NCBI GenBank assembly: GCA_035284745.1
Contig: JAYKIL010000021.1
Location: 61,744 to 125,743, forward strand
DNA from: JAYKJB01 sp035284745 [NCBI: Candidatus Sericytochromatia bacterium]
Lineage (GTDB): Bacteria > Cyanobacteriota > Sericytochromatia > S15B-MN24
DNA length: 64,000 nt
Reading direction: 5' to 3'
The notes beneath the pieces were generated by a model. That model searched no databases and had not been told where the DNA came from. It saw only the letters and a program-made list of their open reading frames with translations. The position numbers were made by a program, and so were the translations under genes. Below, in pieces: positions 42,495 to 51,300 of this stretch. How positions within the stretch are numbered: the stretch's first letter is position 1; every line of letters starts with the position of its first letter.

Positions 42495-43379
42495 ATGACC
42501 ACCGCTCCAGTTGCGCTTCCCACCCAAGACATGATCCGTGATTATCTGGATCGCCTGAAGCTCAAAAATTTCTCTGAACACACGCTGCGGTGCTACGGGT
42601 TGGACCTCCACCAAGCAGAAGCCAGTCTGGGGAAACCATTGGTGCAAGCCACCCACGAAGAATTAGAGGTGTACATTGCGGGCCTGGCTCGCAAAGGCAT
42701 GAAGGGGACCACGGTGCGCCGAAAGCAAGCTTCGTTGCGTGGCTTCTTTAATCACTGCCTGCGTCAGAAAGTCATCGTGATCGATCCTACGGGTAATTTT
42801 GAGCCCCCGAAGGTGGAGGACCGCCTTCCAATTTATCTGAACGCCTCACAGGTCCAATCGCTGCTCGACACCCTGAAGGGCGACACGCCGGCAGACATTC
42901 GCGAGGCAGCGATCGTCAAGGCCCTTTACTACACGGGAATGCGTGCCGGCGAATTGGTGGGGTTGAGCATTGAAGACTTATTTTTAGATGAACGCGAGTT
43001 GCGGGTCTTTGGCAAAGGACGGCGCGAACGGATGCTGCCCATCAGCGACGCGTTGGCGCAGGCTTTGGACGCGTGGCTGGCGGTCCACCCTGTCGGTAAA
43101 GGGCCTCTTTTTGTCTCCTTACACAACCACCACCGGCGGTTAAGCTATGACAGTGTCTACAAAATCGTGAAGGCAGTGATGGCGCGCGCGGGCCTCGCCA
43201 ACCGGAAGTTCAGCTGTCACAAACTGAGGCACACCTTTGCAACCCGACTTATCAACCGAAAAGTTTCAATCGATAAAATCCAGAAACTGCTCGGCCATCG
43301 CCGCATCGATACCACCACCATCTACGCCCACACAGAATTAGGCAGCGACCTGCGTTCCGCATTGGAAAACGCCCTGTAA
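42495..43379 (+). CDS. xerC: tyrosine recombinase, XerC/XerD type
   Basis: A 294-residue site-specific recombinase. N-terminal SAM-like core-binding domain (about 10-100), then the catalytic domain with Arg150 (TGMRAGEL), Lys174 (VFGKGRRER), His242 and Arg245 (CHKLRHTFAT), His268 (LLGHRRIDTT) and the nucleophile Tyr277 (TIYAH). Length and motifs match XerC/XerD, which resolve chromosome dimers at dif; I cannot tell C from D. ATG 42495 is preferred over the overlapping GTG 42492. No flanking repeats or phage genes are seen, so this is probably a housekeeping enzyme. Confidence 0.9.
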   Translation: MTTAPVALPTQDMIRDYLDRLKLKNFSEHTLRCYGLDLHQAEASLGKPLVQATHEELEVYIAGLARKGMKGTTVRRKQASLRGFFNHCLRQKVIVIDPTGNFEPPKVEDRLPIYLNASQVQSLLDTLKGDTPADIREAAIVKALYYTGMRAGELVGLSIEDLFLDERELRVFGKGRRERMLPISDALAQALDAWLAVHPVGKGPLFVSLHNHHRRLSYDSVYKIVKAVMARAGLANRKFSCHKLRHTFATRLINRKVSIDKIQKLLGHRRIDTTTIYAHTELGSDLRSALENAL

Positions 43380-43409
43380 GCTGAACGCCCGAGTTTGGCA
43401 AGCGTGACG

Positions 43410-44132
43410 ATGCACTGGCGCACCCTTGTGGATGATCCCGCAGACGGCGCGTGGAACATGGCTCTGGATGAGGCCTTGTTAGAGGCGCATCGTCTGGGCC
43501 TGAGTGGTCCAACCCTGCGCCTCTATCGCTGGGCCACCCCGACGCTTTCCTTGGGGTATGCCCAGCGCTTCACCGCCGAGCAACAAACCCGCTGGCGCGC
43601 AGAGGGCGCATCTCTGGTGCGGCGTCCCACCGGGGGACGGGCCGTGGTTCACGCCCATGACTTCACCTACAGTGTCGTCACATCGGGCCTGCCCCTGCGG
43701 ATTACATCATCATACGAGGCTTTATCCCAAGGGGTGATTGGGGCCTTACGCCTCCTGGGACTGGAGGCTGGCTTAGGCCAGGGCCAAGCGCACGGAACTC
43801 GCTCAGCCAGTTGCTTTGCAAGCGCCACGCCCGCAGATTTGATAGCTGCCGGGCAAAAATTGTGCGGCAGTGCCCAGGTCCGACGGCAAGGAGCCGTCTT
43901 GCAACATGGAACCATGTATCTGGACGAGGCGCCGCAATGGGCGTGGCTGCCAGAGCAGCCCCCTGTGCAGAGTTTGGCAGGATTGCTGGGACGAAAGGTG
44001 AGCTGGGAAATGGTGGCCGAGGCGTTTATGAAAGGATTCTCTTCAGCCTTCCCGGGCACCTGGGAATCTGGAGCGATCACCGCGTGGGAAAGAAATCGGG
44101 CCCTCGAGCATCAGGAACGTTTCCGACTCTGA
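43410..44132 (+). CDS. lipM: lipoyl/octanoyl transferase, LipM/LplA type
   Basis: A 240-residue BPL_LplA_LipB fold enzyme that attaches octanoate or lipoate to protein lysines. RRPTGGRAVVH (71-81) is the substrate-binding motif; Cys135 in SASCFASA and Lys150 in GQKLCGSAQVRRQGAVLQHG match the LipM active site better than LplA. The family position of ATG 43410 is good, though ribosome binding is weak. It follows the Xer gene by 30 bases and converges on the ABC-F gene. The assignment to LipM is by motif reading only. Confidence 0.82.
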   Translation: MHWRTLVDDPADGAWNMALDEALLEAHRLGLSGPTLRLYRWATPTLSLGYAQRFTAEQQTRWRAEGASLVRRPTGGRAVVHAHDFTYSVVTSGLPLRITSSYEALSQGVIGALRLLGLEAGLGQGQAHGTRSASCFASATPADLIAAGQKLCGSAQVRRQGAVLQHGTMYLDEAPQWAWLPEQPPVQSLAGLLGRKVSWEMVAEAFMKGFSSAFPGTWESGAITAWERNRALEHQERFRL

Positions 44133-44194
44133 GCGAGGAGGGCCGCCGGTCGAGACTCCACGGCCCGGGGAAACGAATCATCCTGGTCGCTTTT

Positions 44195-46105
44195 TCAGCC
44201 ATCCACCAGGGTCAACCAGTTCTCGGTGGCGGTATCAAGGTCGCGCTTCACCTGCTCGTAATCAGCCTGCACAGCGGCCGCCTTGAGGCCGTCTTGGTAG
44301 ACCTCGGGGGCAACCAGAGCAGCCTCCAATCCTTTCAGGCGGGTCTCCAGCGTTTCCACTAAGCTTTCGGCCTCAGAAATGGCCTTGGCCTGTTTGTAGC
44401 TGAGCTTGGGGGGGCGGACCGATGCGGCGGTGGCTGGCGTCACCGGAGGCGGGGCCACTTCGGCCACACGCGCTTGTTCAGCCGCCCGGGCTTGCAGGCG
44501 GGCTTCTTCATGTTTCTCGCGGTAATAGGCATAGCCGCCCGTGTACCAATCCGCCCGGCCATCCTCAATGTGCAAGACGTGGGTGGCCACATTTTCCAAA
44601 AACCAGCGATCGTGACTAATGATGACCGCCGTACCGTCAAAAGCGGCCAGGGCCTCAGCCAGCTCTTCCTTTGCCCCCAAATCCAGGTGGTTGGTGGGCT
44701 CGTCCAGCATGAGCAAATTGCGCGGCTCGAGCAACAACTTGGCTAACGCCAAGCGACTGCGCTCGCCCCCTGACAGCTTCCGAATGGGCTTAAAGACGTC
44801 CTCACCGCGGAACAAAAAGCAACCCAGCAGGGTCCGCAAGCGCGCGATGGGAACTGTTTCATCCACGGCCCAGGCCTCTTCCAGCACGGTGTTTTCAGGG
44901 TCGAGGCTGTCCGCCTGGTTTTGACTGAAATAACCGGGCAAGACACGCAAGCCAAAAGCCAATTCGCCGGTCGTCGGCTTTTCGGTGCCGGCCATCAGCT
45001 TCATCAGGGTGGACTTGCCCGCGCCATTGGGGCCCACCAACGCCAAACGCATGCCGCGCTCCAACTCTAAACGTTCAATGGTGAACAAGGGCCCCGGACC
45101 ATAGTCTTTAGAAATTTCAGTCAGGGTCAACACCATACGGCCAGGTTCCGGCGCACGGGTAAAGCGGAAACGAATGGAACCCGCTTCTTCCGGCGGGGCC
45201 TCCACGCGCGTCAGGCGGTCGAGGGCCTTTTCACGGCTTTTTACCGCCGAGGCCTTGGTGGCCTTCGCACGGAAGCGATCGATCCAGGCCTGCATCTTTT
45301 CAATTTCACCCTGTTGTCGGTCAAAGGCGGCCTGCTGGGCCGCGCGGCGGGCCTTGCGCTGCTCGCGGTGGCGCGTGTAGTTGCCAGTATAGGTTTCCAG
45401 GCGCCCGCCCTCCAGTTCGGCGACGTGATCCACCACGGCGTCCAGGAAATGGCGGTCGTGCGAAATGAGCACCAGCGCGCCCGGGTACCCGGCCAAGTAC
45501 CCTTCCAACCAGCCGATGGCTTCTAAATCCAAGTGATTGGTGGGCTCGTCCAGCATGAGGAGCTCAGGCTGAATGAGCAGCAACTTGGCCAGTGCCGCGC
45601 GCATCTGCCAGCCCCCGCTGAACTCGTGCAGCGGCCGCTCGCGATCGGGCTCAGAAAAGCCCAGGCCGTGCAACACGCGCCCAATTTTGGCATCGGCCTG
45701 CCAGCCCTCCAGGCGCTCCCATTCTGCGTGCAAGTCGGCGTGTTGATTCACCAGTGCATCCAGGGCAGCAGGCCCCGCCTCGGCCATGGCCGTTTCCAGT
45801 GTCGCCAACTCGCCCTTCAATTCGAGCAACCGTGGGAAAGCCTGCCACATCTCGGCCTGCAAGGTGCGGCCCTGGTCGCCCAGTAATTCCTGGGCCAAAT
45901 GACCAATGGTCAGGCGGGGACGCAGTGCCACGGTGCCCGAGTCGGCGTCAATTTCACCCAGAATAATTTTAAACAGGGTCGACTTCCCTGCCCCGTTGGG
46001 GCCGACCAACCCCCAGCGTTGGCCGGGCGCCACGTGCCAATCGACATCATCCAAGATCACCTTCGTAGGATAGCTTTTGGCCAGTTGGGTGACGCGCAGG
46101 CACAT
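44195..46105 (-). CDS. ABC-F family ATPase
   Basis: A 636-residue soluble protein with two ABC cassettes and no membrane helices, of the ABC-F group that acts at the ribosome. Cassette 1: VGPNGAGKST near residue 35, LHEFSGGWQMRAALAKLLL, MLDEPTNHLD. A linker of about 80 residues rich in Arg, Lys and Gln (REQRKARRAAQQAAFDRQQ). Cassette 2: VGPNGAGKST, LSGGERSRLALAKLLL, MLDEPTNHLD. The C-terminus has a coiled coil. It resembles Uup/YdiF/YheS-type members; the exact subfamily is not settled by eye. Confidence 0.94.
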   Translation of the reverse strand: MCLRVTQLAKSYPTKVILDDVDWHVAPGQRWGLVGPNGAGKSTLFKIILGEIDADSGTVALRPRLTIGHLAQELLGDQGRTLQAEMWQAFPRLLELKGELATLETAMAEAGPAALDALVNQHADLHAEWERLEGWQADAKIGRVLHGLGFSEPDRERPLHEFSGGWQMRAALAKLLLIQPELLMLDEPTNHLDLEAIGWLEGYLAGYPGALVLISHDRHFLDAVVDHVAELEGGRLETYTGNYTRHREQRKARRAAQQAAFDRQQGEIEKMQAWIDRFRAKATKASAVKSREKALDRLTRVEAPPEEAGSIRFRFTRAPEPGRMVLTLTEISKDYGPGPLFTIERLELERGMRLALVGPNGAGKSTLMKLMAGTEKPTTGELAFGLRVLPGYFSQNQADSLDPENTVLEEAWAVDETVPIARLRTLLGCFLFRGEDVFKPIRKLSGGERSRLALAKLLLEPRNLLMLDEPTNHLDLGAKEELAEALAAFDGTAVIISHDRWFLENVATHVLHIEDGRADWYTGGYAYYREKHEEARLQARAAEQARVAEVAPPPVTPATAASVRPPKLSYKQAKAISEAESLVETLETRLKGLEAALVAPEVYQDGLKAAAVQADYEQVKRDLDTATENWLTLVDG

Positions 46106-46213
46106 AAGGGCAGGGTCTCAGGAAGTCAGGGGAGAAAAAAATATTTTAGCATCGTATAAAACGGCCATGGTGATGTGAAACGCGCTCTGGCGACCCCTCG
46201 CACCGCGGCGCAC

Positions 46214-47125
46214 TCACGAGCGGTGCTGGGGCGGCGGAACCCGCAAGGGGATCGACGGAGGCCTGGGCTGTAACAAGGCCTTCATCGCTGCCAGAGCCTC
46301 TAAAACACGGGGACCCGGGCGCGAAATCAGGTCACTGGGCAGAGAATGCACCTGGCCCGTGTGCACGGCGCGCAACCCCGCAAAGCGCCGCTTCAACAAT
46401 TGCAAGCCTCCTTCGCGATCACTCGAAGTCAGCAACACATCAGGGTCGGCCACCAACAAAGCCTCAAAACCAAAAGTCGGGTACGAACCGGGCAAATGGG
46501 GCGGTACAATGTTCTGCCCCCCAGCCAGTTCAATCAACTCCCCGATGTAACTGCGCGGCCCTGCCGTCATCAGGGGCTCATCCCACACCACGTAAAACGT
46601 GCGCGGCTTGTTCTTTATCTTCGCCACCTCGGCCCGGCGTACCTGCAGGTTTTCCTCCAGGCGCTGGGCCCACGCCCGGCCCACAGCCGACACGCCCGCC
46701 AACTGCGCGATGGTCGCCATGTGGCGGCCAATGTCTGCGACACTTTCCGTGGGCAGCACCACCAACTGAGCACGCGTCAGCGCAGCCAATCGCTCCACCG
46801 GAGCGCGCTGGCCTTCCAACGCCAGAATGAGGTCTGGTTTTAAAGCCATGACCCGTTCTTCGTTCCAGGCGTTCACCGCGCCCACTGCCGGCACGCGCTG
46901 CGCCTCCGGGGGATGATTGCACCAGTTGCTCCGCCCCACCAGGCGATCGCCCAACCCCAAGGCGAAAACCATCTCCGTGAGCGACGGCCCCAATGCCACA
47001 ATTCGCTGCGCGGGCAATGTCTTGGACTTGGCTTCGGGGGGGCACCCTGACGCCAAAAATGCCAAGCCAAACATCAACGCCAGAACCAACGCCCCTTGAC
47101 GACAGGCAAATTCAGGAGTCGGCAC
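46214..47125 (-). CDS. BtuF-like ABC substrate-binding lipoprotein
   Basis: A 303-residue solute-binding lipoprotein (lipobox LASGC). The BtuF/FhuD-type fold is indicated by RIVALGPSLTEMVFALGLGDRLVGRSNWCNHPPEA, NEERVMALKPDLIL, and a late GGQNIVP with FGFEALLVADPDVLL. BtuF members bind cobalamin; related ones bind heme or siderophores. Start GTG at 47125 overlaps the exbD stop by one base. No permease or ATPase partner is nearby, so the cargo is unproven; coupling to exbBD suggests TonB-type uptake. Confidence 0.85.
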   Translation of the reverse strand: MPTPEFACRQGALVLALMFGLAFLASGCPPEAKSKTLPAQRIVALGPSLTEMVFALGLGDRLVGRSNWCNHPPEAQRVPAVGAVNAWNEERVMALKPDLILALEGQRAPVERLAALTRAQLVVLPTESVADIGRHMATIAQLAGVSAVGRAWAQRLEENLQVRRAEVAKIKNKPRTFYVVWDEPLMTAGPRSYIGELIELAGGQNIVPPHLPGSYPTFGFEALLVADPDVLLTSSDREGGLQLLKRRFAGLRAVHTGQVHSLPSDLISRPGPRVLEALAAMKALLQPRPPSIPLRVPPPQHRS

Positions 47126-47523
47126 TATTTCTGGCTCGTGGCGAGCCCTATGCGCTTGGCCCCACTGCCCTTGATGCGATCAATCAACGCGATGACCTGT
47201 TCGTAAGGCAAAGACTTGTCGGCAGCAATCACAAACGACGTGTCTGCATTCTGGGCCACGGCCGCCTGGACCGCCTCCACCAAACCGTCTGGCGATTGAG
47301 TCTTTCCCTCTAATTTCAAACCCTCACGGGTCAATTCGACCAACATAGACTTGGGGGTATTGTCCGCCGCCGTCGACTCTGGCAGCTGTGCGGTGATAGA
47401 GGTGCGCACCTGGGGCAAGAACGCCATGACCGCAAGAAAAATGGTCAGAATCATCATGACGTCTATCATCGGAATCAGCTCAAAACGAGCCGTGCGGTCC
47501 CGCCTACTTGTTCGCGTGAGCAA
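47125..47523 (-). CDS. exbD: ExbD/TolR family proton-channel subunit
   Basis: A 132-residue inner-membrane protein with one N-terminal helix (FELIPMIDVMMILTIFLAVMAF), in which the Asp of PMIDVM is the proton-path residue of ExbD/TolR. The periplasmic domain contains LTREGLKLEGK and FVIAADKSLPYEQVIALID, typical of the family. Start TTG at 47523 has GGGAGGAG upstream and lies inside the exbB 3' end. It works with ExbB to energise a TonB-like or Tol-like protein, which is not found in the window. Confidence 0.92.
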   Translation of the reverse strand: MLTRTSRRDRTARFELIPMIDVMMILTIFLAVMAFLPQVRTSITAQLPESTAADNTPKSMLVELTREGLKLEGKTQSPDGLVEAVQAAVAQNADTSFVIAADKSLPYEQVIALIDRIKGSGAKRIGLATSQK

Positions 47524-48112
47524 GGGGGACTCCTCCCGACGCAGCAGAAGCAGGTGCCGTGGTCTCTTTCAGCCAAGCCTCCAAATCCACAGCCAAGTCA
47601 TCGTTGCTGCTTTGCAGCGAATGATGTGAGAGCGCTGCAACGATGGCGACAATCAGACCGCCCGCCGTCGCAACCAAGGCCTCGGAGATACCGCGGGACA
47701 ATTCCGCCATCGGATTGGCTGGCGGTGCGGCCGAAATTTGGTTGAAAATCAGAATCATTCCCGAAACCGTTCCAATGAGTCCCAGGAGCGGAGCGATCGA
47801 GGCAATGGTGCCGAGCCAAGAGATGCGGCGTTCTTGGGCCAATACCAGTTGACCGGCCAATGCGGTCTTTTCGCCAAGGTCACGCACCTGGGCTTCTTCG
47901 ACCTCCGTCAAAAATTGCAAAACCAGGTCGCTGGGCTTTTTAAGCAGCAACTGGTCTTTTTTGTCTGGAAATTGCCAGAGCCAGTAAAGGTGTTTCTTGG
48001 CTCGAGACAGCGACCACGCGTGATCAATAATCAAAGCCACTGTGACAAAAGAAGCGAGGATGATCGGCACCATGGTCCAACCACCGGCACGGATGAGATT
48101 CAGCAAAGTCAT
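47504..48112 (-). CDS. exbB: MotA/TolQ/ExbB family proton channel
   Basis: A 202-residue inner-membrane protein. The ATG at 48112 begins MTLLNLIRAGGWTMVPIILASFVTVALIIDH, matching the family start; earlier starts add an unlikely tail. Two further helices (APLLGLIGTVSGMILIF and ISEALVATAGGLIVAIVAAL) carry the TolQ/ExbB signature LGLIGTV and ALVATAGGL. It forms the proton-driven motor with ExbD. It overlaps exbD by 20 bases and is the first gene of the exbB-exbD-btuF-like operon. Confidence 0.93.
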   Translation of the reverse strand: MTLLNLIRAGGWTMVPIILASFVTVALIIDHAWSLSRAKKHLYWLWQFPDKKDQLLLKKPSDLVLQFLTEVEEAQVRDLGEKTALAGQLVLAQERRISWLGTIASIAPLLGLIGTVSGMILIFNQISAAPPANPMAELSRGISEALVATAGGLIVAIVAALSHHSLQSSNDDLAVDLEAWLKETTAPASAASGGVPLAHANK

Positions 48113-48257
48113 GCTGGGTAAAGTCCTGCAAAGGAAATGAGGGAAGCGAGCCAGTGCGGGTTGCCACACAGTTCACCAGGGGCCCCGCGTCTGCGCAGTA
48201 TAACATAATGGCGTGCCCGAGGCTGTGAGCGATGCCCGCACGTCAAGGCCTGCTGGG

Positions 48258-48263
48258 TATAAT
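48258..48263 (+). promoter_or_regulatory. candidate -10 box upstream of the second giant kinase gene
   Basis: A perfect TATAAT hexamer lies 46 bases before the ATG at 48309, in the gap between divergent genes. I see no clear -35 at the right distance, so this is only suggestive. Confidence 0.35.
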
Positions 48264-48308
48264 GCGGGGGCCGCGTCAAGGCCGTCGACTTTAAGCAAGA
48301 GGCTCGCT

Positions 48309-51300
48309 ATGCCCTCATTACCAATGCGTTATGACCTTCGAAGCCCACTCGGTCGGGGGGGTATGGGGGAGGTTTTTCTGGTCTTCGACCGCGAACGCGA
48401 GCAGGAAGTGGCGCTTAAGCGACTGAGCCCACGTGAGCCATCGCTTCATCAGAACGACGAGGAGGCACGGTTCCTTTTTAGGCAGGAATTCGCGGCCATG
48501 GCCACCTTGCGCCATCCACACTTGGTTGAGGCCTACGATTACGCGACCGATTCGGAGGGCGTGCCATACTTCACGATGGAGGCCGTGCCTGGAGCCGACC
48601 TCGCCACTGACAAAAAGAACACTGAAGCCGAGGTGCGACGGTGGCTGCCTGCCATCCTGAGTGCACTCAACTATCTCCACACGCGCTCTTATTTACACAG
48701 CGATCTCAAGCCTGAGAACATCCGTATTCGCACAGATGGCGTTCCCAAGCTGATGGACCTCGGCTTGTTGTCTCGCCCTGGGCGCATGGGCGCCATTCGG
48801 GGCTCACTTCACTACGTGGCACCAGAACTGGCGCGGGGACATGCCGTCGACGCCCGGGCCGATTTGTACGCCCTCGGCGCGGTGCTATATCACGCACTGG
48901 CCGGCCGCCCCCCATTCGACCCGAGCTTCCAGGCCACACCGGTAGACCTTTTACGCGCCCATCTGACAGAGGCCCCCCCCCCGCTTGCGGCTTGGGCTCC
49001 GGAACTCTCCGCAGAGATGATTGAGCTCATTAAGCGCTTGCTGGCGAAAGACCCCCAGGAGCGATTCACGAGCGCATCAGCCGTACTGACCGCACTTGGA
49101 CTCGCCAGCGAAGGCGAAGCCCCCACAACGCTGTTCGAACCGCCGTTGATCGGCAGAGAAAATCAACTGCAAGAATTGCGCCAGGCATCTTCGGGCCCAA
49201 GCAGTACCGTCCTCACCCTGGTGGGAGGCCCGGGGGCTGGGAAGTCGGCCCTGATCGCCGAATGGCGCGCTGAGTCACAACTGCAAGGTTTAAAGACCTT
49301 TTCAGCGCGGGGTTTGGGGCCCGACGCGCCTCCCTATCAAGCCCTAAAACCTTGGCTGCTTGCGTTGACCGCGGAATCCTGTTCCGAATTGGAACGCCTC
49401 GCGCCAGTTTTGGTGCGTTTACTTCCTGACCTGGGTGTAGACCCCGCCCCCTCGTTGGAAGGCGCGCAAGAGCGTGTGCGCCTTCACTCGGCGGTGGCGG
49501 AATTAGCGGCCGCCGTCGCGCCCACCGCCGCTTGGATACTGGACGATGCCGACGAATTAGACAGCGCCTCTGAGAGCCTGGTCAGTTTTCTCCGGGCGCG
49601 CGGCGAAGCGTGTGCGTGGCACTGGACGATTTCGCGCAAGGAAGAAACAGCGGATAGTGGCAGAAAGTTGATTTTGCCGCCGTTCAGGGATGACGAAACA
49701 GTGGCGATGACCCAAGCGATGTTGGGTGAGGCGCCTGTCCCGCCTGCACTCGCAGAGGTTCTGCCGATTCTCTCGGGGGGAAATCCGGGAATGCTGCGGA
49801 CCCTGCTCAATCACTGGGTCGGGCAAGGGGTTTTGACGCATCCAAGCAGCGGATGGCACGTGACAGACCCCGCCCGTCTCAGCCTGCCGAAAGACCTGAC
49901 TGTCGTGCTTGATGAGCGGTTCACAACCCTCTCAGCCACCGCGCAGCGGCTGGGGTGCCTGGCCGCTCTCCTCGGCGCCACAGGCTCTTTGAGCCACTTG
50001 GCCGCCATCGCGGACCTCAAAGAAGTTGACTTTTTCGAAGCATTGGCGGAACTGGAAGCCAGCGAAACCCTGGAGCGCACCGACGGTAAATTTCAATTCA
50101 AGCGCCCTGCACAGGCCCAGACGCTGGCAGCCACCTGGCCTTCCGAGGAAGCGCGCCGGTTACACACCCAGGCAGCCGCGCTGTTCATTAAGCAGAACAG
50201 TCTGCGCCCCGACAACTCCACCGCCGCCCTGGACGACATGTTGCTCGTGGCCCGTCACCTGATCCTGGGCGACACGCCTCAAGACTCCTTGCCCTGGACC
50301 TTCGCAGCGGCGCGACAGGCCCGCGTGATGTACGCGCTGGGGGGCGTTGCATCCTTGCTCGAAAAGAGCCTGTCCCTTCCCGACCTTTCCGTTGAAGCGC
50401 GGGCGAATCTGTACGATTTTCAGGTGACCCTATTCCGCGCGCAGGGGCAGATTGATGAGGCTGTCAAATTACAAGAAACCTACGTCATGCCCGTGGCACG
50501 CAAGGGCGAACCCGAGCCGCTTGCACATCAATTAACGAACCTCGGCATACTGCATAACCTGAAGGGCCGTTATCGCGAGGGCCTTGAATGTCTCTCTGAG
50601 GCCATTACGTTGGCAGATGCCGCGAACGTGACAGCCACGCGGGTGAGGGCCCGTTTGTATGCAGGCCGTGCCGCCTACTTCAGCGGGCAAAGCAAAATGG
50701 CGTGCACCGTCTTGAGCGCGGCCGTGCGCATTGGGCGGGAAGCGGAGGGATATACCCTTCTGGGCTCCGCCTTGAGCCTGTACGGTTACGTTCTGGCAAC
50801 CAACTACAAAGAGCGGGCTGCCGAAGGGGTCGCTTTGCTCGAGGAAGCCATCGCTTACAACACGGCCGTTGATAACGGGGAGAACCTGCTTGAGGCTTAC
50901 AACAACTTGGGCAATTTATTGCTCAATATGGGGCGCCTCAAAGAGGCCCGGCCCACCTTCGAGCGTTGTTTAGCCCTGAGTGAACGTATCGCGATGCACA
51001 ATGAGAAGGTTTTTGCTCTCATCAACTTGGGCGCTGTCAGTTTGGAAATGGGCAAGGCCAAGGATGCCCTGGGCTTTGCCTTGCAAGCCGCCGAATTGAG
51101 CCGAACGCAGGGTCGAAAATTTCCAGAGGCCTATGCACTGGCCCTCGAAGGCGTCGCCCGCATTTTTATGGGTGAACTTTCGCAGGGCTGCGATCGACTG
51201 AACACGGCCCTGCGCATCGCGGTCGAAATTAACAACCGGTATCTCGAATTGAATATCTACGGACGCCGCCTTGAAGCCTGGTTGCACTTGGGCCGCTTCA

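Noticed and set aside
42495-43379. Tyrosine recombinase as part of an integrated element
   Set aside because: No attachment repeats, tRNA or phage genes lie nearby, and the motifs fit housekeeping XerC/XerD.
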